This document shows, piece by piece, positions 16,839 to 25,804 of a stretch of 64,000 nt of DNA; within the stretch, counting starts at the first letter, position 1, and each line of letters begins with the position of its first letter. Position numbers and translations under genes: made by a program. The DNA lies in the NCBI GenBank assembly GCA_019448215.1, contig CP080408.1, positions 372,001 through 436,000 of the forward strand. Reading direction: 5' to 3'. This DNA is from Thalassovita mediterranea. Its GTDB lineage: Bacteria > Pseudomonadota > Alphaproteobacteria > Caulobacterales > Hyphomonadaceae. The notes beneath the pieces are model-generated. The model saw nothing but the letters and a program-made list of their open reading frames with translations, searched no databases and was not told the DNA's origin.

Positions 16839-18293
16839 TTATTCGGCAGGGGCCGGGGCAGCGCGGTCGTGACCGAGAACTGCCTTGTGGATTGAAGCAG
16901 GCTCATCCTTCGGATTCTCGCGCAGGCCGAGAAGCGGCAGGATCACCAGGAAGTAAGCGAAGTAGTAGAGCGTCAGTAGCTGTGCGAGGTGCACGAAGCG
17001 GAACGCCGGCGCTTTCTCGACGGCGATGATCGCCTCGACGCCTTCGCTCATTTTTTGCTCGCGGAAGGTCGCAGCGGCTTCATACTCTTCATAGGTCTGG
17101 GTCGCTTCATTGCCGTTCGCATCGGTATAGCTGACGACCAGCTTGTCAGACCCCATCGGGATGATTGGATCATCCGGGTTCGCCGCGCCGCACCAGCCGA
17201 GCAGCAGGCCTGCAACAACGAAACCGAAGAAGAACTGACGGGCCACCGGACGGTAGCGCATCGACTTCACCTTCGATGTGTCGAGCCAAGGCAGGAAGAA
17301 CAGCACAGCAATCGAGCCGAACATCGCGATGACACCGAGCAGCTTGGCGTCGATCGGGCCAAGGTTGAACGTGATGGCGCGCAGAATGGCGTAGAATGGC
17401 AGGAGGTACCATTCAGGCACGATGTGCGCCGGCGTCACCAGCGGGTTTGCCTCGATATAGTTGTCGGCGTGGCCGAGAACGTTTGGCATGTAGAAGACGA
17501 AAGCCGCGAAAATGATCAGGAAGACGACGATCGCGAAGCCATCCTTCACCGTGTAGTACGGGTGGAACGGGACGGTATCCTGCTTCAGGCCTTCTGGGTC
17601 CTTGCGGGCTTCAACGCCGGCCGGGTTGTTATTGCCCGGCACGTGAAGCGCCCAGATGTGAAGGATCACAACACCGGCGATCATGAATGGCAGCAGGTAG
17701 TGCAGCGAGAAGAAGCGCTGCAGCGTCTGGTTACCGATTGACGGTCCGCCCATCAGCCAGGCCTTGATGCTGTCGCCGATGACCGGAACTGCACCGATCA
17801 GGCCGGTGATCACGTTTGCACCGTGATAGGACATCTGGCCCCATGGCAGCACATAGCCGAGGAAGGCCGTGCCCATCATGAGCAGGAAGATCACCACGCC
17901 GAGGATCCAGAGGATCTCGCGCGGCGCCTTGTAGGAACCGTAATAGAGGCCGCGGAACATGTGGACGTAGACCGCGAGGAAGAACATCGACGCGCCATTC
18001 GAGTGAATGTAGCGGATGAGCCAGCCATAAGGCACGTCGCGCATGATCCGCTCGACCGACGCGAAAGCGCCATCGACGGTAGCGGTATAGTGCATGGCCA
18101 GAACCACACCGGTCAGGATCTGCGTCATAAGGCAGACGGCAAGGATGCCACCGAATGTGTACCAGTAGTTCAGGTTCTTTGGCGTCGGGAAGTCGACGAA
18201 GCTGTCATAGGCCAGCCGGACAACCGGCAGGCGTGAATCGAGCCATTTCGTGAAGCCGGTCTTCGGCTCGTATGTAGAGGCATGTCCGCTCAT
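16839..18293 (-). CDS. petB: Cytochrome b of the bc1 complex
   Basis: A 484-residue polytopic protein carrying both b haems and the two quinone sites. Recognisable parts are [29 protein letters not shown] (helix B region), [30 protein letters not shown] with haem-ligand histidines, the ef-loop PEWY in [16 protein letters not shown], and HIWALHVPG. It is a full-length b subunit rather than a split b6/subunit IV pair, and is separate from c1, not fused as in Bradyrhizobium fbcH. It starts 21 bases after the Rieske stop. A C-terminal extension with a soluble segment (about residues 390-430) lies before the last helix. Confidence 0.97.
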   Translation of the reverse strand: MSGHASTYEPKTGFTKWLDSRLPVVRLAYDSFVDFPTPKNLNYWYTFGGILAVCLMTQILTGVVLAMHYTATVDGAFASVERIMRDVPYGWLIRYIHSNGASMFFLAVYVHMFRGLYYGSYKAPREILWILGVVIFLLMMGTAFLGYVLPWGQMSYHGANVITGLIGAVPVIGDSIKAWLMGGPSIGNQTLQRFFSLHYLLPFMIAGVVILHIWALHVPGNNNPAGVEARKDPEGLKQDTVPFHPYYTVKDGFAIVVFLIIFAAFVFYMPNVLGHADNYIEANPLVTPAHIVPEWYLLPFYAILRAITFNLGPIDAKLLGVIAMFGSIAVLFFLPWLDTSKVKSMRYRPVARQFFFGFVVAGLLLGWCGAANPDDPIIPMGSDKLVVSYTDANGNEATQTYEEYEAAATFREQKMSEGVEAIIAVEKAPAFRFVHLAQLLTLYYFAYFLVILPLLGLRENPKDEPASIHKAVLGHDRAAPAPAE

Positions 18294-18314
18294 GGCTTTG
18301 TTACGTCCTCTTCC

Positions 18315-18884
18315 TTAAAGCGAAATGTTAATCACGGCCGGGCTGACCCAGTTATAGTCCGGAACCGGAAGGTTCGACGGAGCGGGTCCGCGGCGGATGC
18401 GGCCGGAAGTGTCATAGTGCGAACCGTGGCATGGGCAGTACCAGCCACCGAAGTCGCCCGTATTGCCTTGGGCTGGACCAACCGGGACACAGCCAAGGTG
18501 CGTACAGCTGCCCGAGGTCACGAGGATCGCAGGATTGTACTCGCCGCTCTGCATCGGAACCAGGCGCTCTTCATCGCTCTGCGGGTCCGGCAGGGACGAC
18601 ACGTCGACGCTCTGGGCGGCGCGAATCTCTGCTGAGGTGCGGTGACGGATGAAGAACGGCTTGCCGCCGATCAGAACCCGGATCTCACCGCCGACCGGCA
18701 CTTTCGAAACGTCGACATCAAGGCTCGATGCCGCTTTTGTGTCGCTGGCGGCATTCATCTGGTCGACGAACACATATGCCAGCGCACCTGCGCCTGCGAC
18801 AGCTGTCGCCGCCGTAGCAATGTGAATGAAATCGCGACGGTCTTCATCGACCGTCTCGTGTGGTTTGGTTTGCGCGTCGCTCAC
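18315..18884 (-). CDS. petA: Rieske iron-sulfur subunit of the bc1 complex
   Basis: A 189-residue protein with an N-terminal [16 protein letters not shown] segment, the Tat-type signal that stays as a membrane anchor. It is followed by a hinge and the 2Fe-2S domain with cluster motifs CTHLGC and CPCHGSHYD. It oxidises ubiquinol and passes electrons to cytochrome c1. I favour the GTG at 18884, with AGAGGA about 8 bases upstream; an ATG 13 codons earlier in the same frame is possible. It is first in a petA-petB-petC operon, separated from the divergent hemF by 276 bases that should hold both promoters. Confidence 0.95.
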   Translation of the reverse strand: MSDAQTKPHETVDEDRRDFIHIATAATAVAGAGALAYVFVDQMNAASDTKAASSLDVDVSKVPVGGEIRVLIGGKPFFIRHRTSAEIRAAQSVDVSSLPDPQSDEERLVPMQSGEYNPAILVTSGSCTHLGCVPVGPAQGNTGDFGGWYCPCHGSHYDTSGRIRRGPAPSNLPVPDYNWVSPAVINISL

Positions 18885-19160
18885 TCTTCCAGTCCTCTGG
18901 CCAAGGATTTCTCCGAGATGCATACATTAAAGGTGAGGAAAATCATTGCGGCGCAACGCCGCAAAATGCACCTCCCCGCATATATCTGCGCTGCGGTTAG
19001 CGCGGGCGCGCGGGGTTTGCAAGGCGCGCATGTGCGTCATCGCATGCGACGCAGCGGCGCGGGCAGTGGCAACAAGCCAGGGTGCGTCAATGAAGTCAGG
19101 CGAATGCCGGTTTTCCGACCGGCGCGCATGCACTAAGGCCTGCGGGCAAAGAAGGTAAGC
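18885..19160. promoter_or_regulatory. Divergent bc1/hemF promoter region
   Basis: I see no gene in these 276 bases. They contain several small palindromes: GCGGCG/CGCCGC-type near 18949-18963, TGCGTC/GACGCA near 19031-19052, and GCCGGT/ACCGGC near 19103-19120. No clear Fur, FnrL or CtrA site could be read. The two divergent genes both serve respiration and haem, so shared control is plausible but unproven. Confidence 0.4.
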
Positions 19161-20045
19161 ATGACCGAAAACGACCTCGAATCACAAAAGACCCGCGCCC
19201 GCACCTGGTTTGAAACCCTCCAGGGCGAAATCATCGACAGCTTCGAGGCCATCGAGGCCGAAGCCCAGCCGCCTCATTATACCGGTCCGGCTGGCAGTTT
19301 CGTGCGCACACCCTGGACACGCGGCGATGGCACCGAGGACCTTGGCGGCGGCACCATGGCCATCATGAAAGGCAAGGTATTCGAGAAAGTCGGCGTGCAT
19401 GTCTCCTGCGTCTATGGCGACTTTTCAGAAGCCTTCCGCGCGCAGATTCCCGGCGCCGACAAGTCCGGTGGCCGATTCTGGGCCTCTGGCATCTCGCTGA
19501 TCGCCCATCTTCGCAATCCGCGCGTCCCTGCCGTTCACATGAATACGCGTATGCTCGTCACCAGCGAGAGCTGGTTCGGCGGCGGCGCAGACCTCACCCC
19601 GCTGCTGACCTATCAGCGCGAGGCCGACTATCCCGACACGGTCGACTTCCACGCCGCCATGAAAGACGCCTGCGACCGTCATGATGCAAGCTTCTATCCG
19701 CGCATGAAGCAGCAGTGCGACGAGTACTTCCACCTCGCCCACCGCGACGAGCCGCGAGGCACAGGCGGCATCTTCTATGACCGCCACAATAGCGGCGACT
19801 GGGAGGCTGACTTTGCCTTCACACAGGATGTCGGCCGCGCTTTCCGCGATATCTACCCGGCCCTCGTCCGGCGCCGTATGAATGAAAGTTGGACCAGCGA
19901 CGAGCGCGAAGAACAGCTCGTCCGTCGCGGGCGCTATGTGGAGTTCAACCTGCTCTATGACCGTGGCACCACCTTCGGGCTCAAGACTGGCGGCAACGTC
20001 AATTCGATCCTCTCGTCCATGCCTCCAGTCGTAAAATGGCCGTGA
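19161..20045 (+). CDS. hemF: Oxygen-dependent coproporphyrinogen III oxidase
   Basis: A 294-residue cytosolic enzyme that oxidatively decarboxylates two propionates of coproporphyrinogen III to give protoporphyrinogen IX. Family signatures are [38 protein letters not shown] and [14 protein letters not shown], followed by the C-terminal [17 protein letters not shown]. Length matches the family. AGAAGG lies upstream of the ATG. It is the aerobic form and does not need the radical-SAM HemN. tspO follows 31 bases later on the same strand. Confidence 0.97.
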   Translation: MTENDLESQKTRARTWFETLQGEIIDSFEAIEAEAQPPHYTGPAGSFVRTPWTRGDGTEDLGGGTMAIMKGKVFEKVGVHVSCVYGDFSEAFRAQIPGADKSGGRFWASGISLIAHLRNPRVPAVHMNTRMLVTSESWFGGGADLTPLLTYQREADYPDTVDFHAAMKDACDRHDASFYPRMKQQCDEYFHLAHRDEPRGTGGIFYDRHNSGDWEADFAFTQDVGRAFRDIYPALVRRRMNESWTSDEREEQLVRRGRYVEFNLLYDRGTTFGLKTGGNVNSILSSMPPVVKWP

Positions 20046-20076
20046 CCCGCCTGCAAACCCCTGATATGACAGCGAA

Positions 20077-20565
20077 ATGAGCGACACGACCAAGAACAGC
20101 CCCTGGCGGATCATTATCGCCATCATCGCGCTGACTGCAGCTGTCGCCGCGCTTGGCGGTCTCGTATCCAGCGGCAGCCAGGACCCATGGTACGCCGCGC
20201 TCGACAAGGCGCCCTACAATCCGCCTGACCGCGCCTTCGCGATCGTCTGGCCAATCCTGTATACCCTGATGGCGCTCGGCGCGATCATCGTGCGGCTGAA
20301 AGCAAAGTCATTCGCCGCCGCCAGCGCCGCCTTCGGCATCTTCTTTACCCAGCTTGCCGTGAACCTTTCATGGAGCTGGATATTCTTCGGCTTTCAGGCG
20401 CCGCTCATCGCGCTCGTCATCATTGCGATCCTGCTCGTCCTGATCGTGCTGATGATCCGCGCCTTCAGCCGCCACTCGATCATCGCAGGTATCCTCCAGG
20501 TCCCCTACCTCGCCTGGGTCTGCTTCGCCGCGTATCTCAACGGCTTCATCGTTTACGCGAACTAG
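20077..20565 (+). CDS. tspO: TspO/MBR-family membrane protein
   Basis: A 162-residue protein with five membrane helices. The diagnostic segment is WYAALDKAPYNPPDRAFAIVWPILYTLMALG (about residues 46-76), where the PxWxxxxxKPxxxPP-type loop and WPILY are conserved in all TspO proteins. These bind porphyrins and, in Rhodobacter, adjust photosynthesis and tetrapyrrole genes to oxygen. Its position directly after hemF supports a porphyrin-related role here. It has two extra N-terminal hydrophilic residue blocks (MSDTTKNSPWR) but otherwise normal length. Its TAG stop overlaps the cca stop in CTAG. Confidence 0.93.
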   Translation: MSDTTKNSPWRIIIAIIALTAAVAALGGLVSSGSQDPWYAALDKAPYNPPDRAFAIVWPILYTLMALGAIIVRLKAKSFAAASAAFGIFFTQLAVNLSWSWIFFGFQAPLIALVIIAILLVLIVLMIRAFSRHSIIAGILQVPYLAWVCFAAYLNGFIVYAN

Positions 20566-21752
20566 GCTTTCAGCCGCGCCAGCAGCTCTTCGCGCTCTGG
20601 CTGGAAATCCTGGCCCATCCACCATTCCTCGAGCGCGCGCAGCGCTTCGCCAATCTGCGGACCTTTGAGGCCAGCGGCCAGCGCATCGTCACCGCCAACC
20701 GGAAACTCAGGCCGCTTCCAGGCGCGGATGGCATAGAGGTGGTCGCGCACATTCTCACCGGAGGTCAGCGCCCGGTCGACGACGGCCTGCTTCCCATGCC
20801 AGTACAGCGTGCGGCGAAGCTCGGCCCCGTTCATGCCGGCGATCTTCGGCAGGTTGTCAGCCGCCCACATGGTCAGCCGGTCAGCCTCAGCGTTCGAGAG
20901 GCGCAGCCGCTTGGTCACCGCCATGACAGACGGCGCACTCCGGTCGATCAGCGACATCAGCCGCAGTATCGGGTCTGCCCCCACACCGGCCAGCGTCTCA
21001 CTCACCCGCAAATCATGCAGCCCATCCAGCGTCTCGCATTCCGGCAGAAGCAGCGCGAGCACGCCGCTCTCCTCCATGGCAACAACAGCCTGCACCGGGT
21101 CCGGCGCACTGAGCAGCTTGCGCAGCTCCTTCCAGATACGCTCGACCGCGATCTGGCGCAGCCCTTCCTTCTGACGCTCACAGGCCGCCTGGCCTTCGGC
21201 GTCGATCCCCGCGCCATACCAGGCATTGAAGCGATAGAAGCGCAGGATGCGCAGATAATCCTCGCGCAGGCGCTCATCGGCGTCCCCGATAAAGATGACG
21301 CGGCCAGCTTCTGCGTCCTCAAGCCCCCCGCCAATCGGGTCATAGATCTTGCCCGCAGCATCGGCATAAAGCGCGTTCAGCCTGAAATCGCGCCGCCCGG
21401 CATCCTCCGCCCAGTCTTCGGTAAAGGCAACGACGGCCCGCCGGCCATCTGTCTCCACGTCGCGGCGAAGGCTGGTAATCTCGAAAGGCTTGCTCTCGAT
21501 GACGGCCGTGATCGTGCCATGCTCTATTCCCGTCGGGATGGCGCGTATGCCAGCGGCTTCCAGCGCATCGATAACGGCCTGCGGCTCCAGCTGGGTGGCG
21601 ATATCTATATCGTCCACCTCGCGGCCCATGATGGAATTGCGCACGCATCCGCCGACAAAGCGCGCGCAATCGGCGCGCACAGCGTGCAAGGCGTCGATCA
21701 CGGCGCGCGTTGTGGGCGCGTCGATCCAGTCAGTCTTGGTAAGTTCGGTCAT
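20562..21752 (-). CDS. cca: CCA tRNA nucleotidyltransferase / poly(A) polymerase family
   Basis: A 396-residue class II nucleotidyltransferase. The head domain begins with RFVGGCVRNSIMGREVDDIDIAT, holding the GG and DxD catalytic motifs. RRDFRLNALYAD is the RRDxxxNA motif that supports template binding, and RRILRFYRF-like LRILRFYRFNAWYG lies near residue 160. This alphaproteobacterial type normally adds CCA to tRNA 3' ends; the encoded CCA in the tRNA gene of this window means it would mainly act in repair. Its ATG overlaps the upstream stop (ATGA), and it is last in a four-gene operon. Confidence 0.92.
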   Translation of the reverse strand: MTELTKTDWIDAPTTRAVIDALHAVRADCARFVGGCVRNSIMGREVDDIDIATQLEPQAVIDALEAAGIRAIPTGIEHGTITAVIESKPFEITSLRRDVETDGRRAVVAFTEDWAEDAGRRDFRLNALYADAAGKIYDPIGGGLEDAEAGRVIFIGDADERLREDYLRILRFYRFNAWYGAGIDAEGQAACERQKEGLRQIAVERIWKELRKLLSAPDPVQAVVAMEESGVLALLLPECETLDGLHDLRVSETLAGVGADPILRLMSLIDRSAPSVMAVTKRLRLSNAEADRLTMWAADNLPKIAGMNGAELRRTLYWHGKQAVVDRALTSGENVRDHLYAIRAWKRPEFPVGGDDALAAGLKGPQIGEALRALEEWWMGQDFQPEREELLARLKA

Positions 21753-22201
21753 TGCGGGGCGGTCGTCCTGTCTTCCGCAGTTTCGCTTTCCAGCGCCGTT
21801 GCATCATCGCGGGCTTCCGGGTCAAGCGGGCCGGGCGGTTCATTCGGCCCCGCAGGGTCTGTCCCGCCGAGGCCCGGCGCGCGGCTGCCAGGGTCACGGC
21901 TCGCCGGCAGGCCAAGCTCGTCGCGGCGCTTTTCGCAAGGCACTTCCTGCGCGGCTACAATCCGGCCGGTCTCAGGGTCGGTATAGGAGCGCTGGATGCA
22001 TGTGTCGCGCCCGCCCCGATCCACAAAGATCAGGATGATCCAGGCCAGTACGGCCAGACCTGCGCCCGTTGCGAACAGGATGGTAATCGGCCACGGCTTG
22101 CGGCCTTCCTCGATGGCTTCCTGGCGTGCCAGCCGCCAGACGCCATAGGCGAAGAAGGGCAGCAAGAACAGCACGATCTGAAAGATGATCCTGTAGGTCA
22201 A
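21749..22201 (-). CDS. Membrane protein with acidic Pro/Gly-rich tail
   Basis: A 150-residue protein with two membrane helices (about residues 5-21 and 42-61), a short cysteine-containing loop (DTCIQRSYTDPETGRIVAAQEVPCEKRR) and a low-complexity Pro/Gly/Glu tail. The two cysteines could form a disulfide if the loop is periplasmic. It begins with TTG at 22201, overlapping the NudL stop as TTGA, and its TGA overlaps the cca ATG, so translation of the three genes is probably coupled. I recognise the arrangement (CoA pyrophosphatase, small membrane protein, CCA enzyme) from other alphaproteobacteria but not a function. Confidence 0.75.
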   Translation of the reverse strand: MTYRIIFQIVLFLLPFFAYGVWRLARQEAIEEGRKPWPITILFATGAGLAVLAWIILIFVDRGGRDTCIQRSYTDPETGRIVAAQEVPCEKRRDELGLPASRDPGSRAPGLGGTDPAGPNEPPGPLDPEARDDATALESETAEDRTTAPQ

Positions 22202-22833
22202 ACCACTTCCTCCCCGGGCTCGTACAGCCTCTCATATAAAGCGCGTATGATCCCAGCCGTCACGCCCCAGATGCGGTGGCCCTCATACGGCATCTCATAA
22301 TAGTGGCGCACCTGACCCTTCCAGCTGGCTTTTTGACGCTGGTGGTTTGCCGCCTTCATCAGGAAGGAAAGCGGCGTCTCAAACACGCTGTCCACCTCGA
22401 CCGGGTCTGGCCGTGGGACAAAACCTTCTGGCAGGACACCCAGCACCGGCACGATCCGGAAGCCGGTCCCCGTAATATAGGGTGCGCCCCGTGCGATCAG
22501 CTTTACCTCATCGGGATTGACGCCAACTTCTTCCTCGGCTTCGCGCAGCGCTGCCTCGATTTCATCGGCATCAACCGGGTCGACCTTGCCGCCCGGAAAG
22601 GCAACCTGCCCCGGATGGGCCTTCATCGTCATGGGCCGATGGGTCAGCAGCGTGGTCGGACCGCCCTCCCTCGGGATGATCGGCACCAGCACAGCGGCCC
22701 GGCGAATATTGGCAATGCTGTCAGCGTCCAGAAACTCGATATCGCCGCCTTCAGACAGGCGTTCCTCGCCTTCAACAGGGTCGAGGCGCAGGCGCGCACG
22801 CGCCAAAAAATCATCGAGATCGACAAAGGCCAT
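22198..22833 (-). CDS. NUDIX hydrolase, CoA pyrophosphatase (NudL)-like
   Basis: A 211-residue Nudix enzyme. The Nudix box runs GGKVDPVDADEIEAALREAEEEVGV, with the REAEEEVG metal site, preceded by KAHPGQVAFPGG. That preceding segment is characteristic of the NudL/UPF0035 group, which cleaves CoA and acyl-CoAs to 3',5'-ADP and phosphopantetheine. Length fits. It lies between the DUF1285 gene (7 bases upstream) and the small membrane protein (overlapping), in a cotranscribed unit with cca. Confidence 0.9.
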   Translation of the reverse strand: MAFVDLDDFLARARLRLDPVEGEERLSEGGDIEFLDADSIANIRRAAVLVPIIPREGGPTTLLTHRPMTMKAHPGQVAFPGGKVDPVDADEIEAALREAEEEVGVNPDEVKLIARGAPYITGTGFRIVPVLGVLPEGFVPRPDPVEVDSVFETPLSFLMKAANHQRQKASWKGQVRHYYEMPYEGHRIWGVTAGIIRALYERLYEPGEEVV

Positions 22834-22840
22834 AGGGGGT

Positions 22841-23446
22841 TCAGTCCTCGGCCGGTCCTATGTCAAAGAACACCCCATCTGACCAGACACCAAGTCGCCC
22901 CTCATCCTCAGGCGATATGACCGCCATTCCGGCCAGCTCATAGAAGACAGGCCGCGCCAGTTTCGCCTCTAGTCGCCCGCGCACCAGCAGATAGGGCGAC
23001 GGCTCCAGTGTCTCAGGGTCCGTCTCGATCCGCAGCGGATTGTCTGCGCCAGCGATCACGACGTCGCCGACATTGGTCACAAAGGCCAGCTTCTGATCCT
23101 CACCCGCCTCGCCGGCCCGGTCCACGCGCGTTGCAATGAAGGGCGCATCCTCAACATGCACGACGACCTTTTCATAAGGCGTCACCAGCCAGTGCGAGCC
23201 GTCTGCATCCTTGCGCAGGATGGTCGAGAACAGCTTCACCAGCTTCTTGCGATTGATTCGCCCGCCTTCATGCCACCAGCTGCCATCGGCGCGGATTTCC
23301 ATGTCGATATCGGCCGACCGCTCCGGTGACCATTGCTCGACAGGCGGCAGTTTGCGCCCGCTCGGGTCAGGCGCGATGACTTTAAGCAGGTCGTTCAAGC
23401 TGATTGCAGTGTTTTCATTGGATTTCACGTCGCGCTCCGCCATCAT
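22841..23446 (-). CDS. DUF1285 protein
   Basis: About 201 residues, of the conserved DUF1285 family found widely in proteobacteria and of unknown function. Typical segments are DGSWWHEGGRINRKKLVKLFSTILRKDADGSHWLVTPYEKVVVHVEDAPF (about residues 54-103) and the C-terminal GVWSDGVFFDIG. The family is thought from structures to have a two-domain beta fold and possibly to bind a ligand. Two adjacent ATGs (23446 and 23443) could start it; the longer frame upstream would overlap the divergent moxR start. It heads the operon with nudL and cca, 49 bases from moxR. Confidence 0.85.
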   Translation of the reverse strand: MMAERDVKSNENTAISLNDLLKVIAPDPSGRKLPPVEQWSPERSADIDMEIRADGSWWHEGGRINRKKLVKLFSTILRKDADGSHWLVTPYEKVVVHVEDAPFIATRVDRAGEAGEDQKLAFVTNVGDVVIAGADNPLRIETDPETLEPSPYLLVRGRLEAKLARPVFYELAGMAVISPEDEGRLGVWSDGVFFDIGPAED

Positions 23447-23495
23447 TTTGCCTAGACGTAGGTCTGAACTGGGCCGGAGCAAAGACGGAGACCTC

Positions 23496-24485
23496 ATGGC
23501 AGACGATAATGACGTGGTTGTTCAGGAGGCTGAAGCCGCTGGCGAAACGCTGGAAAAGGTGAAAGCCGAGATCGCGAAAGCCGTCTTCGGTCAGGACCGC
23601 GTGATCGAGCTGGCGCTTTCGGCAATCCTCGCAGGCGGCCACGCCCTGCTCATTGGTGCCCCCGGCCTTGCCAAGACCCGCCTCGTCGAAGCCATGGGCA
23701 CGGCCCTCGGCATCAACTCACAGCGCATCCAGTTCACGCCAGATCTGATGCCGTCCGACATTCTCGGCTCCGAAGTTCTCGATGAAGGCGCCGGCGGCGA
23801 GCGCAGCTTCCGCTTTATCAAGGGCCCGATCTTCACCCAGCTCCTGATGGCAGATGAGATCAACCGCGCCTCGCCGCGCACCCAGTCCGCCCTCCTTCAG
23901 GCCATGCAGGAACGCCATGTGACGATTGCAGGCGTGCGCCATGACCTGCCCGCGCCCTTCCATGTCCTCGCGACCCAGAACCCGATTGAGCAGGAAGGCA
24001 CCTACCCGCTACCCGAAGCACAGCTCGACCGTTTCCTTCTCAAGATCGATGTCACCTATCCGGACATCGATACCGAACGTCAAATCCTCGTTGAAACCAC
24101 CGGCCTTTCAGATGCAAGCGTCCAGCCCGCCATTGATGGCGAACAGCTCATGGCTCTCCAGCGCCTCGTCCGCCAGATGCCTGTTGGCGAGAAGGTTCTG
24201 ACGGCGATCCTCGCCACCGTTCGCGAAGCGCGCCCTGAGCAGAGCTCGGATGACCGTGTTCGTCGCTTCGTCGACTGGGGCCCGTCGCCTCGCGCCGGTC
24301 AGGCGCTGATGCTCGCCTGCCGGGCACGCGCCCTCCTGCGCGGCCGTCTCGCGCCATCGCTCGAAGATGTCGAAGCCCTTGCAGAGCCTTGCCTCGGCCA
24401 CCGTATGGCAATGCGCTATGACCCGACCGGTCAGGCGCCAAGCATGCGTGAGCTGATCGGCGACCTCGCCAGATCGACAGGCTGA
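23496..24485 (+). CDS. moxR: MoxR-family AAA+ ATPase
   Basis: A 329-residue MoxR ATPase, thought to act as a chaperone that matures or activates partner proteins containing VWA domains. Walker A is GAPGLAKTR (about residue 54), Walker B LLMADEINRA, sensor 1 LATQNPIEQEGTYPLPEAQLDRF, and the C-terminal lid domain includes DWGPSPRAGQALMLACRA. The ATG at 23496 is preceded by CGGAGACC. It is first in an operon with an unknown lipoprotein, a DUF58 protein, a BatA/DUF4159 protein and a VWA membrane protein. This is the standard moxR context. Confidence 0.95.
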   Translation: MADDNDVVVQEAEAAGETLEKVKAEIAKAVFGQDRVIELALSAILAGGHALLIGAPGLAKTRLVEAMGTALGINSQRIQFTPDLMPSDILGSEVLDEGAGGERSFRFIKGPIFTQLLMADEINRASPRTQSALLQAMQERHVTIAGVRHDLPAPFHVLATQNPIEQEGTYPLPEAQLDRFLLKIDVTYPDIDTERQILVETTGLSDASVQPAIDGEQLMALQRLVRQMPVGEKVLTAILATVREARPEQSSDDRVRRFVDWGPSPRAGQALMLACRARALLRGRLAPSLEDVEALAEPCLGHRMAMRYDPTGQAPSMRELIGDLARSTG

Positions 24486-24486
24486 G

Positions 24487-24951
24487 ATGCAGGCTGCAAC
24501 GCCGCAACTGGTGCGCATGGCCGCTGGCCTCGCGCTTGGCGCAGCCGCCCTCGCGGCGTGCGAGCGTGACCCCGGCATGCCGTCACCTTCAGGCGATGCG
24601 CTGGCAGAATGCTACCGCATGATCGAACGTGCAGAGCTTGCTATAGACGTCAGCGGCACAGGTCTTTCAGCTTCGGATCGCCGCCTTGTCCGCGCTGAGC
24701 TTGATGCGGCCCGCGTGCGCGTGCTCCACGCTTGGTCAAACCGCGAAGGTGTCGGCCTGTCAGTCGGCGCTATCGAAGACGAGTCGGCAGAGGCCGAGAG
24801 CTTCCTCTCCGGTGTCGAAGCCGAAGCAGGCCTCAGCGATCAGGACCGCCTGAGTGAGCGCACAGACGCCGCCAGCCAGCCTGCACAGTGGCGCAGCAAG
24901 TTCGAAGCTGCCCTCGACTGCACCGATGAGGTCTCCGCGAATGAAGCTTGA
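24487..24951 (+). CDS. Small lipoprotein of the moxR operon
   Basis: A 154-residue protein starting one base after the moxR stop. The N-terminus has a hydrophobic run ending in AALAAC, a lipobox with Cys at about residue 24, then ERDPGMPSPSG. The rest is helical and acidic, with a cysteine near residue 38 (AECYRMIERAEL) and another near the end (ALDCTDE) that may pair. I recognise no family. Its end overlaps the start of the DUF58 gene by 11 bases, so translation is probably coupled. Confidence 0.75.
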   Translation: MQAATPQLVRMAAGLALGAAALAACERDPGMPSPSGDALAECYRMIERAELAIDVSGTGLSASDRRLVRAELDAARVRVLHAWSNREGVGLSVGAIEDESAEAESFLSGVEAEAGLSDQDRLSERTDAASQPAQWRSKFEAALDCTDEVSANEA

Positions 24952-25804
24952 GGCCCTCAGAGCAGAAGCAGAGGCCGTCACGCGCGCCCTGCCGGGCCTC
25001 AATCTGAAGGCGCGCGCCGCCGACGCGGCCCATCTGGGCGCGGCAGGCCGCAAGCGGGCAGGCACGGGCGAACAGTTCTGGCAGTATCGTCACTACTCTC
25101 AGGAAGACACGGCCCAGCGGATCGACTGGCGCCGTTCGGCGCGCGGTGACGACGTCTATGTCCGCGAAACAGAGCTTGAGACCGCCCGCACCATTCTCTT
25201 CTGGTGCGATCCGCAAGAAGGTTTCGACTGGAGCGGCACGCCAGAGCGCCGCACGAAAGCAGACACGGCTCGTATCCTGATGTTGGCGAATGGGCTCATG
25301 CTGTCCAAGGCGGGAGAGCGCATTGGCGTTCTCGGCAGCGCACGCAAGGCAAGCTTTGGCAAGGCCGCCGCCGACAAGCTCGGCGAGGACCTGCTCGCCT
25401 CCGGCAGCAGTCAGTTTCCACCGCCGCCCCGCTCGCGTGCCATCTTCGCCCTCGCCAGTGATTTCTATGACCCGATCGATGTCTGGCGCGAAAGGCTCGC
25501 GCCGCTCGCCCGCGTGTCGAAAGAGGGGATCCTGATCGCGCTCAGCGACCCCATCGAAGAAACCTTTCCATGGCAGGGACGCGTCCGGTTCAGCCGCCCG
25601 GGCACCCCGCTCTTCCGTCTGTTTGGCCGCGCCGAAACGATCCGCGATCAGTACCTCGAACGCTTCGCCGCCCATGCCGCCGCCATCGAAAACCTCGCGG
25701 CGAGCTTTGGCTGGCAATATGTCCGCCATTCGACCGGTGACGACATCACTTATGGCGCGGCAGACCTGAAACAGGCCTTCGAAGCCTTCGGGGCGCGCCT
25801 ATGA
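24941..25804 (+). CDS. DUF58 protein (MoxR partner)
   Basis: A 287-residue DUF58-family protein, usually encoded directly after moxR. The signature RHYSQEDTAQRIDWRRSARGDDVYVRETELETARTILFWCDP is present at about residues 46-88. A degenerate VWA-like fold follows, with the FALASDFYDP strand near 165. I chose the ATG at 24941; the longer open frame upstream is the lipoprotein gene read in another frame. Its stop overlaps the next start as ATGA. In family members the DUF58 protein is the presumed link between the ATPase and the membrane-bound Bat-type proteins. Confidence 0.88.
   Translation: MKLEALRAEAEAVTRALPGLNLKARAADAAHLGAAGRKRAGTGEQFWQYRHYSQEDTAQRIDWRRSARGDDVYVRETELETARTILFWCDPQEGFDWSGTPERRTKADTARILMLANGLMLSKAGERIGVLGSARKASFGKAAADKLGEDLLASGSSQFPPPPRSRAIFALASDFYDPIDVWRERLAPLARVSKEGILIALSDPIEETFPWQGRVRFSRPGTPLFRLFGRAETIRDQYLERFAAHAAAIENLAASFGWQYVRHSTGDDITYGAADLKQAFEAFGARL

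Noticed and set aside
20370-21986. 538-codon plus-strand frame overlapping cca
   Set aside because: Shadow of the well-supported cca gene; the sequence is His/Arg/Pro-rich without domain features and overlaps tspO.
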